Source of the DNA: Saposhnikovia divaricata
Lineage: Eukaryota; Streptophyta; Magnoliopsida; Apiales; Apiaceae
Length of the DNA: 64,000 nt
Direction: 5' to 3'
Assembly: GCA_036435485.1 (NCBI GenBank)
Contig: CM071596.1
Coordinates: forward strand, 60,809,001-60,873,000
This document shows, in pieces, positions 53,541-64,000 of the stretch. Within the stretch, counting starts at the first letter, position 1, and each line of letters starts with the position of its first letter. The notes under the pieces were generated by a model. It saw only the letters and a list, made by a program, of their open reading frames with translations. It was not told the DNA's origin and did no database searches. The translations under genes were made by a program, and so were the position numbers.

Positions 53541-56500
53541 AATAGGATTCTGTCCTCAGAATCGACCGTAAGAAAATATATGACGTTATTCTCAAACATT
53601 TCTCTTTCAGTTTCCAAGTTGTTCTTTCACTCTAGGATTCCTTTATATCATCTCATATCTCGCTAGGCTCGTCCTGGAAGCCCGCAAATTCCGACATAAG
53701 CTTAAACCATCAGTTTACATATCTCGTAAATTCTAGATACTTATCACTCGTACGTGACGATCCTTTTCTACTGAAAATCGGACATGTCCAATTCGTATAA
53801 TGGACTATGCCCTGAACACAACGCCTCAAGTACTAACCCAAATCATCAATATTAATTTATTTATATACAATACTAAAACAAAACCTGCTTTGACTTGCAG
53901 TAAACATATAAGCGAAGAAATCTACCTTGACTTGAAATGATTAGGTAAATAATTAAATCTTTAAAACGAAAACCACGCGACTAACAATTGATCCGACTCA
54001 TAATTTAGATTGCCCCAGATAAAACTTTGAGAAAAAAAAAAGAATATCAAGAAACCCCCAATCATTCTTACTCCCCTCTCACGTACAATGTTACTCGAGG
54101 AGGGAGTAATTGGAAAACTTCTGTCCATCCTCAATCCCATTGTTTTACTGAGTAACCTTTTCGAAACTAATAACCATTTACCTTGAAACGTATAAATCTT
54201 ATTCGCAATTCCAACTATTCTGGGATCACTACTCCTCAATATCATTAAAATCAAACTCCAACTCTAATATCCCCTAATATCAAAACTCGACTTCTGAACC
54301 ATTACTCTACATATCTTACAAATAGTTAAAATTTAAACTCTAAACATTTTAGCTCCCATATTTATCAATAACTCATTTCCTTGAACTATTTCATTCTTCT
54401 ACAATCGTCAACTTCACCTTCGGCTTCCATCAACTCTGCTTGGTACTTCCTACTTTCCGTTAACGATTCATTCGCAATAATCTAGACCTTTGGGTCTTCC
54501 ATCTATAACTTCCCAAATTCATTGTACATTTCCTTGAGCATTGTATGCCTATTTAATCTTTCCTTGTTCATCCGATTGCACTGATACTTGAGCGGTTTTT
54601 GATCTCTTCTTTCACTCCTAAAAGCCTTCACCTTTATCCATTCATTTCTTGACTGGTATGCTTGTCTACTGTTGTAGCTATCTTGGTAAAATCTTTGACA
54701 ATCCTTCAATAATTCCTAGCTGGTCCTTCAAAGTTTTCGATCTCCGCTAGCATCTTAGGCTGTTCCTGATTCATTTCTGTTTCATCATCACGACATTTAC
54801 TTCTATCCTTTCGTCATATCTTGAAAATGTATTTCTTCCAATTGCAAAGATCATACTTAGTAATCATATACATGTCCTTTCTATATCCTCAAATATCTTG
54901 TTATGTCTTCCGATCTTAAATCCTTGAACTTGATTACATTCCTGGATTTCAAAATCTCCTAGGTCTTACATTCCTTTCCAGTCAAATTTCGTATCCTCTA
55001 TTAACACAATTCTTGAAAATTTCCTGGTTTTCTGTCTTCCTTTTCTTACCGTCTCGTTCCATCTGCGTAAACTCACTCTTACTCTTAATATTAGTGATCC
55101 TCCGACTAGATTCGCACAAGTTATTAACTCTACACAATCACTTTACTTCCTTATCCAAAGCTTCAATTCTTGCTAAAATTCCTTACAAACGAACCGTCCC
55201 ACTCTACCTTGTCTTACTCAAGTTATCCCATTCCGTCTCTAAACTTTTATATGTGACAATTTATCTCCAACATCCAAATTCCTGTAATATCTTATCTACT
55301 GTATCCATAGTGAAAATATATAATAAGCAAGTATTCTTCAACAATCTTTCCTCCACGATAACCTTCACATACCAATTATATCAATCCTCACTATATTTTC
55401 GACTTTAACAAAATTATAATTTCATGTCCTTATCATCTACTCCTTAGCCATAATCAGTTTCTCCGTATTGTTGAATTTTGTACGTGTTTTGTCAATCCAC
55501 TGCGTAATTTAACTTGATATTCACTCTCTGCTTTAACTTCAATTCTCAAGCCTGCTCATCAAATTTTCATTCGACGTAAATGTACCTTGTACCACTTAGA
55601 TGTCATTGTTTCCATCTTTACTACACTCAATCACTGATAGCTTTAGGATTCATAAGGGTTTATAACAAAAGAAACCAATACAATGGACATATGTTAGCAA
55701 GTATAAATAAGTTGAATTTTGTTTGATATGGATTTGATAAAAGAATTTACCGACAGATCAGAATGATCATTGAACTGTTTCCAGGTTGAATTTGTCACTT
55801 AGGTCAATCGCCATAGTACAAAAAGGTGGCCAGCCTTCAGTACTTTCATGACAAACACAATCAGTGGCGTCCCACCAGACTTCTATCACATAGATAGATG
55901 TCCCTGGATCCCCTATATACATAGGGTTGTTCTTCCCAGTCAGAATAAATAAGGTTAAGTATTCAAAGAGAAACAAAAAGAATTCAAAAGTTTCAAAAAG
56001 TTTATAGATATACAATGTTGAATAAGGAATAGCAATTATTCGAGGAAATTAGAAAGAATTCAAGGGTCTCAATAATTTATATGCATAATGTTGAATCAAG
56101 TTATCCCCTGGAAAATAGAGGTATCTTTGAAAAATAGAAATGTGTTTAAATGAATCTGAAAAAGTCGTCATCAATTGAAATATAGTTGATTATCAAAGGT
56201 GATGGGGTATTATCAAGATAAGAAGAAACAGAAAGAAAGGTTGAATCGAATCTCCTTAATCAATAAACTAAATGAAATCAACTGCTAGTAATGAATAACC
56301 ACGCCATTCTTCTAGCCCATGCCAGTAATCGCATTTCACATCTTGTTTTCAATCCTTTCACACTTTCTATATCACTCGCGGGGTAACTAAAGTCGTAAAA
56401 GAAATTCTAGAACATACACGAAGGTCTACACGTGACATTCTCCAAGCTGGTAACTCCGATCGTCTATTTAACGTAGGCGGCGCCGAATCAACTACCTCGT

Positions 56501-56682
56501 CCAAAGTCGTACCTTCGAATGAATCGAATTCTGGCTCGCGCGATATGTCGAAATACTAAATAACGTCGCAACCATTGTCCTAATAACCTAAGGCGAATCT
56601 TATCCTAAATCGTTCTATCTAACGTCCCACTTAAATACCTATACTTAATTATCCTAACTTGTTTCAGTGACCATAACCTGTC
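53541..56682 (-). other. LARD-like internal region, no coding capacity seen
   Basis: AT-rich with stops in all frames. The longest ORFs are around 130 codons or less and carry no gag, protease, RT, RNase H or integrase motif that I recognise. The section nearest the primer site (56280-56600) is more GC-rich and could be a conserved packaging or dimerisation region, as proposed for LARDs, but this is inference. Confidence 0.7.
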
Positions 56683-56694
56683 GCTCTGATACCA
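56683..56694 (-). other. LARD-like primer-binding site (tRNA-iMet)
   Basis: The minus strand reads TGGTATCAGAGC three bases inside the right LTR. This sets the orientation of the element. Confidence 0.92.
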
Positions 56695-56697
56695 ACC

Positions 56698-59600
56698 TGT
56701 AACGCCCCAACTTCCCAACACTGAAAATATACTTTTTCTAATAATATAAACATTGATACAGGGGAATTTTAGGAATTTTCGGCATGAAGTATTCGTAAAT
56801 CTGACTATCCACCTATATTTCAACCCAAACCAAAATTTCAATTCAGAATCACAAATAAAACTTAATACACCAACGATTCCTCACCAAGGATCGATTCCAG
56901 GTTATGGTATGAAACAAGAATCTAAACCATACAAATTAGTACAATTTCTTCTACTATTCTGATTTCAATAACTATACCGTTTAATCTATAGCTTAACTCC
57001 AATCCGTGCTTACTCGCTTTAGCTCCGAGATCTATCCTGTAAAGGCTGCCTCATTGCTTTCATATGACTCGTACGATGTAGACATCCACCCTTGTTCCTA
57101 ACTGAAAGATTAGAGAAAATGAAGCAAGAGTGAGCCAAAGAATGCTCAGCAAGCGAACAGTATAGTGAAACAATAATACTACAATGATTCATTGGTGAAC
57201 ATATCACTGACCAACTTACCTCAAAGGAATAATTCACAATTACAGAAGCTTAAGAACTTTAAAGATATAACATTTTATTTAATTCAGAAAATGGAATAGA
57301 ATTGGACTATTTTGCATTTTATTAATAAAACAATAAGGTTAGGCTGCTGATCAGTCACGCACTAACCCCGGACAAACGCACACAGCAATGTCCTTTAATG
57401 GATCCACGGCACACATTGGCCTTAATAACTCTCGACCACGAATCTGGTCCGACCCTTTACGGTCCACATTTTTTTTTAAAAAAAACAACAGTCCAATCCT
57501 ATAATCTGAACGTCAGGTGTCGGAACAATCGACCACCTCGACCAGCCAAGCACCCTGGAAACTCACGTTCTAGGTTAACAACTCAAATCTCAAGAAGAAA
57601 TGAGGTCTAGTAAAATTCTGACCTAGATATCGACAAGTTCGATATAGAGAAGGGTATTATTCCATAATATATCAGTGAAACAGGGACAACAATTTCAGCA
57701 CTATTGAATGGGAATATGATAAACAGCTATTCATATTTACTGAAAATTTAAGAGCAATAATATCAACGACAAATCGAATTAATATAATGATCAAGTGACG
57801 GAAAACATGGTTCATTTGAGTGAAATGATTTACTTGCAACATGAATAATAATAATTGTAATTATAAGATAAAGCAAGGGTATAGTCAAGTGCTAAGCATT
57901 TAATAAATTTACCAACACATTGTCAAGTTGAATCAACATAAGCGAATTAAGTAGTTTTAAAATGATCATTTGTAAAATAACTCCAAGACAATAAAATTGT
58001 AGGAAAGGTTGAAGAAAACCTCTCCTAAAGGGGTCCATTGGTGAAAATCCGTTACCAAGTTTAAACTAGCATGAGAGATTCGAATAGTTTAAAACGAAGA
58101 TTTAAGAAATTCTCAATTACTTAAGGTCTCACTCATGTCAGCTAAGCACTTATAGGCTTCAGCTGCCAGAACCGGCATGACAAATATGAGTTTAAATAAT
58201 TAAGAAGATCTCAATTCATTCTTGGTTTTAACCGTCACTGAGCAACACATGCCTCAACAACAGTATAAACCTCGAATTAGTTTACAATAATTTGAAGAAA
58301 ACGATCTTTGAAGATTATTAATAATGACGGGAAATATTTATATAAAATAATTTTTAAAAGAATCAACACCTGAACAATAGGTGGAGAGAATAGACAATGA
58401 CAGAATAATTTTGAGAATGAGTGTTTGTAAATTAATAGAAGAAGAATGTCACTGAAAGTAAAATAAAATAAAAATAAAAGGTATGGGCATTAGCAAACAT
58501 GGTTTAAAAGAAATATCGTAAAATCAACAGAACAAGTTCACATTATTTAGAATAAATATGAAGAATATAATTGCTTGCAAGAAGGAATTTCGAAAGAACA
58601 ATAAATAATACAAAAGGTTTCACATCACTTGAACAATAAGTGAGGAATAGTAAACTTGCCTCAATACACGCAGTTTCCATTTCCATCACACTGATTCGTC
58701 ATTCACTTTATATCAATCTCTATATAGGTTGGTATCTACTCGATCGTACGTCCGCCTTTCTTTTTATCACGATCTGCATTTACACGAATATATCGATCAG
58801 CTCCGAACTTATCTTTCTTCTCCAATTTACCCCTTTTTATACATGTACTGGCTCATAGCCGGCCTTCTATTCGTACCTATACACAAGTAAAGTACTATTT
58901 CAGTACGCTAATAATCATAACTGTCTAACTCTGTTCTACCCAATCGTGTCCTATACGCTTTACAATTTATCACATATAGCTCTTACCGATCATATTCTGA
59001 AATTAGTAATATATAATCATATAACACTTAGCACATATTATTAATTTATATTTATACCTGTTGACACGCATCTCATATCTATTTACAAATACTTCTCATC
59101 AATTAGTAATTCATATAGAATCACATACAATTAGTACTATACTAATCATCAATTAACAATTCATATTATTATTCGCATACTATTCCATTAGTAATATATT
59201 TATTATACCCGAGAAATGTGTAAATACTATTTTTAGAAAGTTTATAATTTTAGAAAATTTTGACGGCATCCCCTTTATACGGGTACACTTCCCGTCGGAA
59301 CACAGCCGACAAACAATCAACCATAATCATTATAATCTTCGAAACATAATTACAACTAGTCAAGTGGTGAACAGCTCACATTATAATTACTACAAATCGA
59401 ACAATTCATGTATCAGGAAGACAACCTCAAAATAAATCCAGAATTCGATTAAAAACGGAAATGAATTCCGGCAATTACATAAAGATCCGGTCAAGTTCAA
59501 AACAAACACAAACATTAACTTAAAATTATGCATTATACCCGAACTACAACAATGAACTCATTTACAGCATCAGTTCAAACAGGTAATCCAACAGTTAATC

Positions 59601-61230
59601 TAATTTAATTAATTAAAGTTCTGACTGAAAACTGAAAATTCATAAAATCAATTAACGAGCTAATTCCCAACATTCAACATACAGAGGAAACCAATCCTAC
59701 CATACCATCTCATAACAACAGAATTAAATCATTATAATCATCAATGGTGACCCTGGATTCCTGGATTAACACCCAGCAACACATACGCAAACACTGCTAC
59801 CTCTCAGCCCCTCCAACTCTTTCTTTTCCTGCGTCCCTCGATCATCGCCACTATACCAACCCTCCATTACAAAAAGTTGCCAATACGCAGCTTACACCAT
59901 CCCTTTCATTAACTTCTTCACCTTTCTCTAAACCACCCTTACTCACGGCAACCTTCACATCCTTCTCCCTGTCGGCCTCCCTTGTTCTGCCCCCTCCGGA
60001 TAACCCAAAACCAAGAACCCACAGCTGAATCAACACAACAACAATAACAACCGAACAGAACCCTCCCTTCTATTCTTCTTCTAGCTCTCAGTTCCTACCT
60101 CCCCTGTTTCCCTTCTAAACACTACAACCCACACTCCTGAACAACCACACTCGGCACCATCCCTTCTTCCATCCCCTCTCGGCCTTACCTCTGCTTCCTC
60201 TGAACATGAACACACCTTCATCGACCCCAACAAAACAACAGTAACATCAATAAACTGTAAAAACAAAATCAAACAACACCTATAAAGATATATAACTCGT
60301 ATTACCTAGAATAAGCTCAACAAACATAGTCTATAGTCACTTTAATCCTCTTAATCACTCGCCTAAACATCCCATGAGCACCAGCGAGTAAAACCCAGCT
60401 GAATCACACACATAAACACGCTCGCACACAGTATATACATACTAGTATACGTATACTTAGAGAGGAGAGGCTAAAGATTATAAGAGAGTTTGAGTAAGAG
60501 TGATTGAGAGAGATTGTTGAGAGAATTAGTGGGAGAGATTTAGAGAGAATTGAAAGAGAGGTTAAAGAGATTCAGGAGAGTTCCCGAGAGTTCATCAGCT
60601 GCTAAACTGAATTGGGGAAATGGAGTGTCGATTTATGGATTTTAAGATGGGGAGAGTAATTTAGGGATTTCAAAACTAAATTTCTAATTTAAAAACAATT
60701 CCAAAAACACAAGCTAAAGTAGAAAATAGTTAAGTAATATTCTAGAAAAATCTCAAAATTATTTTTAAAATGTAGAGAATGAAATTATCTATCTCCCCAT
60801 TTTTTTAAAAATATTTTTAGGATCAAAAATGAATTAAATATGAATTTTACAAGTTTGGATCCTTAAAATGCAATATAACTCTTAAAATCCTTTTAAAATA
60901 CTTAAACACCACAAATAATTCTCCCACTAATTTTAAAAACTAAATAATTATACTAATATGATATTTTAAAAATTTCAGGATTTTTACACACTCCGATGAT
61001 TTTATAAAAAAATTTTAAAGATCAATAATGCATGATTTAAATAAATATTAATCATAATAAATCAAATAAAATTTACACGGACTAGCATGTTTCATAGATA
61101 AATCATTATATAAACATGTCAACATGATTTCACATATATTCAATCATAAAAAAAATTCACCTCATAAAATCCATATTTAATATTAAATAATAATATTTAT
61201 AATTACGAATTTTATTTCTAAGGCGTTATA
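56698..61230 (-). repeat. LARD-like 5' LTR (4,533 bp)
   Basis: Near-identical to 48996-53527 (offset 7702, then 7703 after one extra T in the T-run near 57470). It abuts the primer site on the left and CTAGA on the right. Confidence 0.93.
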
Positions 61231-62505
61231 CTAGACTTGAGGCCATTAGGATATTCTTGGCATTCGCAGTATTTTCTAACTTTAATGTTTATCAAATGGA
61301 TGTCAAGAGTGCCTTTCTGAATGGAAAGCTGGATGAAGAGGTATATGTAGAACAGCCACCTGGTTTTGAAGATCCAGATCTATTGGGTTATGTTTACTTT
61401 CTCTTCAAAGCCATTTATGGTCTTAAGCAAGCACCAAGGAAATGGTATGACACTCTCCCTGAATTTTTACTTGAAAATGAATTTACTAGAGGTGTCATAG
61501 ACAAAACTCTCTTCACAAAGAAACATAAGAATGATACAATATTAGTTCAAATTTATGTGGACGATATAATATTCGGGTCTACTAATGATCTTCTTTGCAA
61601 GAAATTTTCAAAGTTAATGCAGGGTAAATTCGAAATGAGCATGATGGGAGAGATGAAGTTCTTTCTTGGGTTACAAATAAATCAAAGGCAAGATGGTATA
61701 TTTATTTGTCAATCCAAGTACATCAAAGAGCTTCTCAAGAAATATCAAATGGAGGACTCTTCTTCAGCAAAGACACCATCATGCACAGCTGTCAAATTTG
61801 GAGCATGTGAAAATTCTGCTAAGGTAGATATTACAAGCTACAGAGGTATGATAGGCTCATTACTTTACCTTACTGCAAGTAGACCTGATATTATGCATGC
61901 TACGTGCTTGTGTGCAAAGGTTCCAATCGGATCCTAGAGATGTTCATCTCATTGCTGTTAAACGAATTCTGAGATATCTTAAGGGTACGCCTAATTTAGG
62001 TATCTGGTACCCTAAAGATTCTGGTTTTAATCTTGTTGGATATACAGATTCTGATTATACAGGAAGTGTTGTAGATAGAAAAAGCACCTCTGGGAGTTGT
62101 CAATTCCTAGGTGGTAGATTGGTTTCATGGTACTGCAAGAAACAACAAACAGTTTCCAACTCTACAGCTGAAGCTGAATATATAGCTGCTGGAAGGTGTT
62201 GTGCTCAAATATTATGGATTAGGAATCAACTGATGGACTATGGCTTTGTATTACAAAATATTCCTATTTTGTGTGATAATACAAGTGCCATAGCAATCTC
62301 CAACAATCCTGTGCAGCATTCATGGACAAAGCATATAGATATCAGGTATCATTTTATTAGAGAGCATGTCATGAATGGTACAGTGGAATTACTGTTTGTA
62401 CCCACTGAAGAACAAACAGCAGATATTTTTACTAAGTCGCTCGACGAATCCACATTCACCAAAATTGTTGGTGAATTGGGTATGTTGAACAGTCCTAGTA
62501 ATTAA
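61231..62505 (+). pseudogene. Copia D pol: reverse transcriptase and RNase H, one-base insertion
   Basis: After the LARD-like insertion the RT frame resumes with LEAIRIFLAFA, YQMDVKSAFLNGKLDEEVYV, YGLKQAPRKWYDTL, the catalytic YVDDIIFGS and FFLGLQINQ. An extra A near 61917 in the CLCARFQSDP region shifts the frame. RNase H follows in the next frame: YLKGTPNLGIW, GYTDSDYTGSVVDRKSTSGS, STAEAEYIAAGRCCAQILWI, DNTSAIAISNNPVQHSWTKH, IDIRYHFIREHV and ADIFTKSLDE, ending LGMLNSPSN at 62505. Apart from the single-base insertion this part is well preserved. Confidence 0.92.
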
Positions 62506-63819
62506 TCTAGTTAATATCTGAGGTTTGATCTTTAATAATTAACAAGTGATTAGTTTGTGAATATTTGTTGAATAAAATCACTTGTTTAATTATTTTATCA
62601 ACTTGTTTTTTCTTGATTGTTATTGTATTTATCACTTTGTTTAATTAAATATTTAATACTCTATATTTCTATAATTTTAGAATAATTGTATGTATTTATT
62701 TTATTTGTTTAGAATATTTTATTAAATGTTTTGTAATGTTTGTCCTATTAATATTGTTTTATTTCCGTTAATAGAATAATCTATATTAGTTATTTTTGTG
62801 ATTATTATTTGTTTAATTTATTATATTATTTTTTAATATTTTTCTGCATCAATAGTTGTAAATATTTGTGTGTTTATTTAAGTTATTTGTATTCTCTTTA
62901 ATTTATTTTAAGTAGATATGTCTTATAATTAAATCTGAACTGCATTATGACTTGTTTTTAATCTTTTTCTAGTTCGGTATGACTTATTTGGTATATTAAT
63001 CAGATTTAGTCTTGTTTATATAAGTCTTACCGAGTTTATTTATTAGTTTAAGTCATAACGAATTATGTCTTAACAGTTAAGTCATGTTCGTTAGTAATTA
63101 GTTAAGTCTTATTAGTATTAAGTCATAATCGTGTCTTATAATTAAGTCTTATTTAGTTAAGTCATAATGAGTTAAGTCTTAGTAATAACATTAAGTCATA
63201 ATCGTATGGTTGTATATATTTTAAATCATATTCGTTTTATTTCTTTTATAACATTAAGTCATAATCGAGTATGTAATGTTTATAACAGTTTGTTTTTAGT
63301 AAGTCATAATCATTTTAAGTCATATTCACACGTTTGTATATATATTCAAGAGAGTAGAAATGTTAAGTCTTATTTCATTTTAAGTCTTTCTCTCATGTTA
63401 AGAAATAGAGAACTCTCTCAGATACATACACATATACACACACGCATGTAACGAATGCTGCCCAAAATTACTCGATTAAATCACTCCATAATACAGATTC
63501 AAGGTCGTTAATTGATTCTTTGTTCAATTATCTTCAAATCGACTGGTTAATCGACGTGTTTGGTTGAGTTTTTCAGTTATTAGTTTTCGAAAATGAAAAT
63601 TTTCGATCTAAAATTCCGAACTTTTGGTTTTGATTTTACAAAAACTAAAAATACTGGTGTGTTCGTATGTGTATCAAGATCATTGTGTGAATTTTTCAGA
63701 ATTTTTGAACAACTTTGATTATTTTCGAATTTTTAATTAATTATTAATTCGAAATAATTCAATTTAGTTAATTAAATTGTAAAATCTGAAATTTTTCAAA
63801 GGGTTAAAATTTGATAAAA
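62506..63819 (+). other. Copia D post-pol spacer with AAGTCATA motif array
   Basis: AT-rich, no gene. From about 62940 to 63390 about sixteen degenerate copies of TTAAGTCATAACGA occur, mostly in the plus orientation, including near-exact matches to the LTR form (AAGTCTTACCGAG near 63022; CGGTATGACTT in reverse near 62976). A TATATATA word lies at 63336-63345, followed by a CT-rich patch (63380-63420), then 400 bp of AT-rich leader to the ATG at 63820. Confidence 0.7.
63336..63345 (+). promoter_or_regulatory. TATA-like word of a putative internal promoter, Copia D
   Basis: TATATATA directly follows the motif array and precedes the accessory ORF by about 480 bp. Its position parallels the TATA box at 3608 in Copia A. 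It is weak on its own in such AT-rich sequence. Confidence 0.35.
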
Positions 63820-64000
63820 ATGGCTGGTAATAACAATGATCGTTTTGAAATAGTTAAGCATAATTTGATCGGATATTTTAATCCCGAAAAATGTTCACTC
63901 GAACGTTTTCGACAGTGGATTCGATTTTTGAATGATCATTCACTAGTTCGCACTGCTTCGAGTTTAGATACTCCTTTAAAAATTGAACCCCTGCGAATTA
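63820..64000 (+). CDS. Copia D accessory ORF, N-terminal 60 codons, runs off the window
   Basis: ATG at 63820 starts MAGNNNDRFEIVKHNLIGYF and stays open to the window end. It occupies the same place as the accessory ORFs of Copia B and C, downstream of RNase H and a motif-rich spacer. Residues 30-60 (LERFRQWIRFLNDHSLVRTA, PLKIEPLRI) can be lined up with the B/C N-terminus (FHLIQNFLRDSEIGQAL, LSTTQI): an aromatic, Ile, Phe-Leu, Asp, then a hydrophobic pattern. The match is weak but supports a common origin. GC content rises at the ATG compared with the leader. Function unknown; integrity cannot be judged from the fragment. Confidence 0.65.
   Translation, partial: MAGNNNDRFEIVKHNLIGYFNPEKCSLERFRQWIRFLNDHSLVRTASSLDTPLKIEPLRI

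Larger units (their letters stand above)
48996..61230 (-). mobile_element. LARD-like non-autonomous LTR element, 12.2 kb
   Basis: Two very long LTRs (4,532 and 4,533 bp) flank a 3,170-bp internal region that has no long ORF. A perfect 5-bp duplication CTAGA (48991-48995 and 61231-61235) marks the insertion. The minus strand is the sense strand: the primer site complementary to tRNA-iMet is next to the right LTR and a polypurine tract next to the left one. LTR and internal sizes are close to those described for LARDs (about 4.5 and 3.5 kb). The LTRs begin TA and end CA, not TG and CA. About ten substitutions and one single-base length change separate the LTRs by eye, so the insertion is very recent. 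Confidence 0.88.
44486..64000 (+). mobile_element. Copia D, Sirevirus-like element, internal part, runs off the window
   Basis: Internal region of a plus-strand copia element: primer site, gag, protease, integrase, RT, RNase H, motif-rich spacer and the start of an accessory ORF at the window end. It is interrupted in RT by the LARD-like element (48996-61230). Its 3' LTR lies beyond 64000. Confidence 0.9.

Noticed and set aside
1..64000. Host genes, tRNA or rRNA genes
   Set aside because: Every convincing coding stretch belongs to a transposable element. The TGGTATCAGAGC words are primer sites and not tRNA genes.

Overview
The window is plant nuclear DNA made almost entirely of nested retrotransposons. 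Evidence for a plant, probably a eudicot: Ty1/copia elements with the features of the Sirevirus group, an Athila-type Ty3/gypsy element, a CACTA DNA transposon and a large non-autonomous LTR element resembling a LARD, all in AT-rich sequence. I found no host gene, rRNA or tRNA gene. The species cannot be named from the sequence.

Layout. Copia A (+ strand) fills 1-4009 and resumes at 39084-41598: a decayed pol cut by a 628-bp CACTA element (1592-2219, target duplication TAT), then a post-pol region with a TATA box and a 66-codon ORF, several polypurine tracts, and the start of its 3' LTR at 41192. Copia B (- strand, 4010-39083) sits in Copia A's post-pol region. Its LTRs are 522 bp each and differ at about 13 sites. 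Its gag is split by two later insertions: Copia C (- strand, 14229-25918, target duplication GGAGC), a close relative of B, and an Athila-like element (- strand, 26344-37811, target duplication TTGAG). The Athila copy is rearranged: its 5' gag and primer site are gone, replaced by a patchwork of neighbouring Copia and LTR pieces that includes a 2.3-kb near-identical duplication. From 41599 to about 43.1 kb lies a truncated LTR of a family related to the LARD. Copia D (+ strand) follows, from an LTR ending at 44485 to beyond the window end; its reverse transcriptase is interrupted exactly in frame by the LARD-like element (48996-61230, target duplication CTAGA, 4.53-kb LTRs that are nearly identical).

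The Copia elements share one plan: LTR, tRNA-iMet primer site, gag with zinc knuckles, protease, integrase, reverse transcriptase, RNase H, a long non-coding post-pol spacer, an accessory ORF, polypurine tract, LTR. Nearly every gene is broken by nonsense codons or small indels, many of them C-to-T changes.

Most notable: each Copia family carries its own 9-12-bp motif repeated many times. In families B/C and D the motif occurs both in the LTR and in the post-pol spacer just upstream of the accessory ORF. The accessory protein of B and C (about 1,167 codons) has basic and acidic tracts and a coiled coil but no visible signal peptide or membrane segment, so the usual 'envelope-like' label fits poorly. 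A nuclear, motif-recognising role, such as anti-silencing, is a testable alternative.
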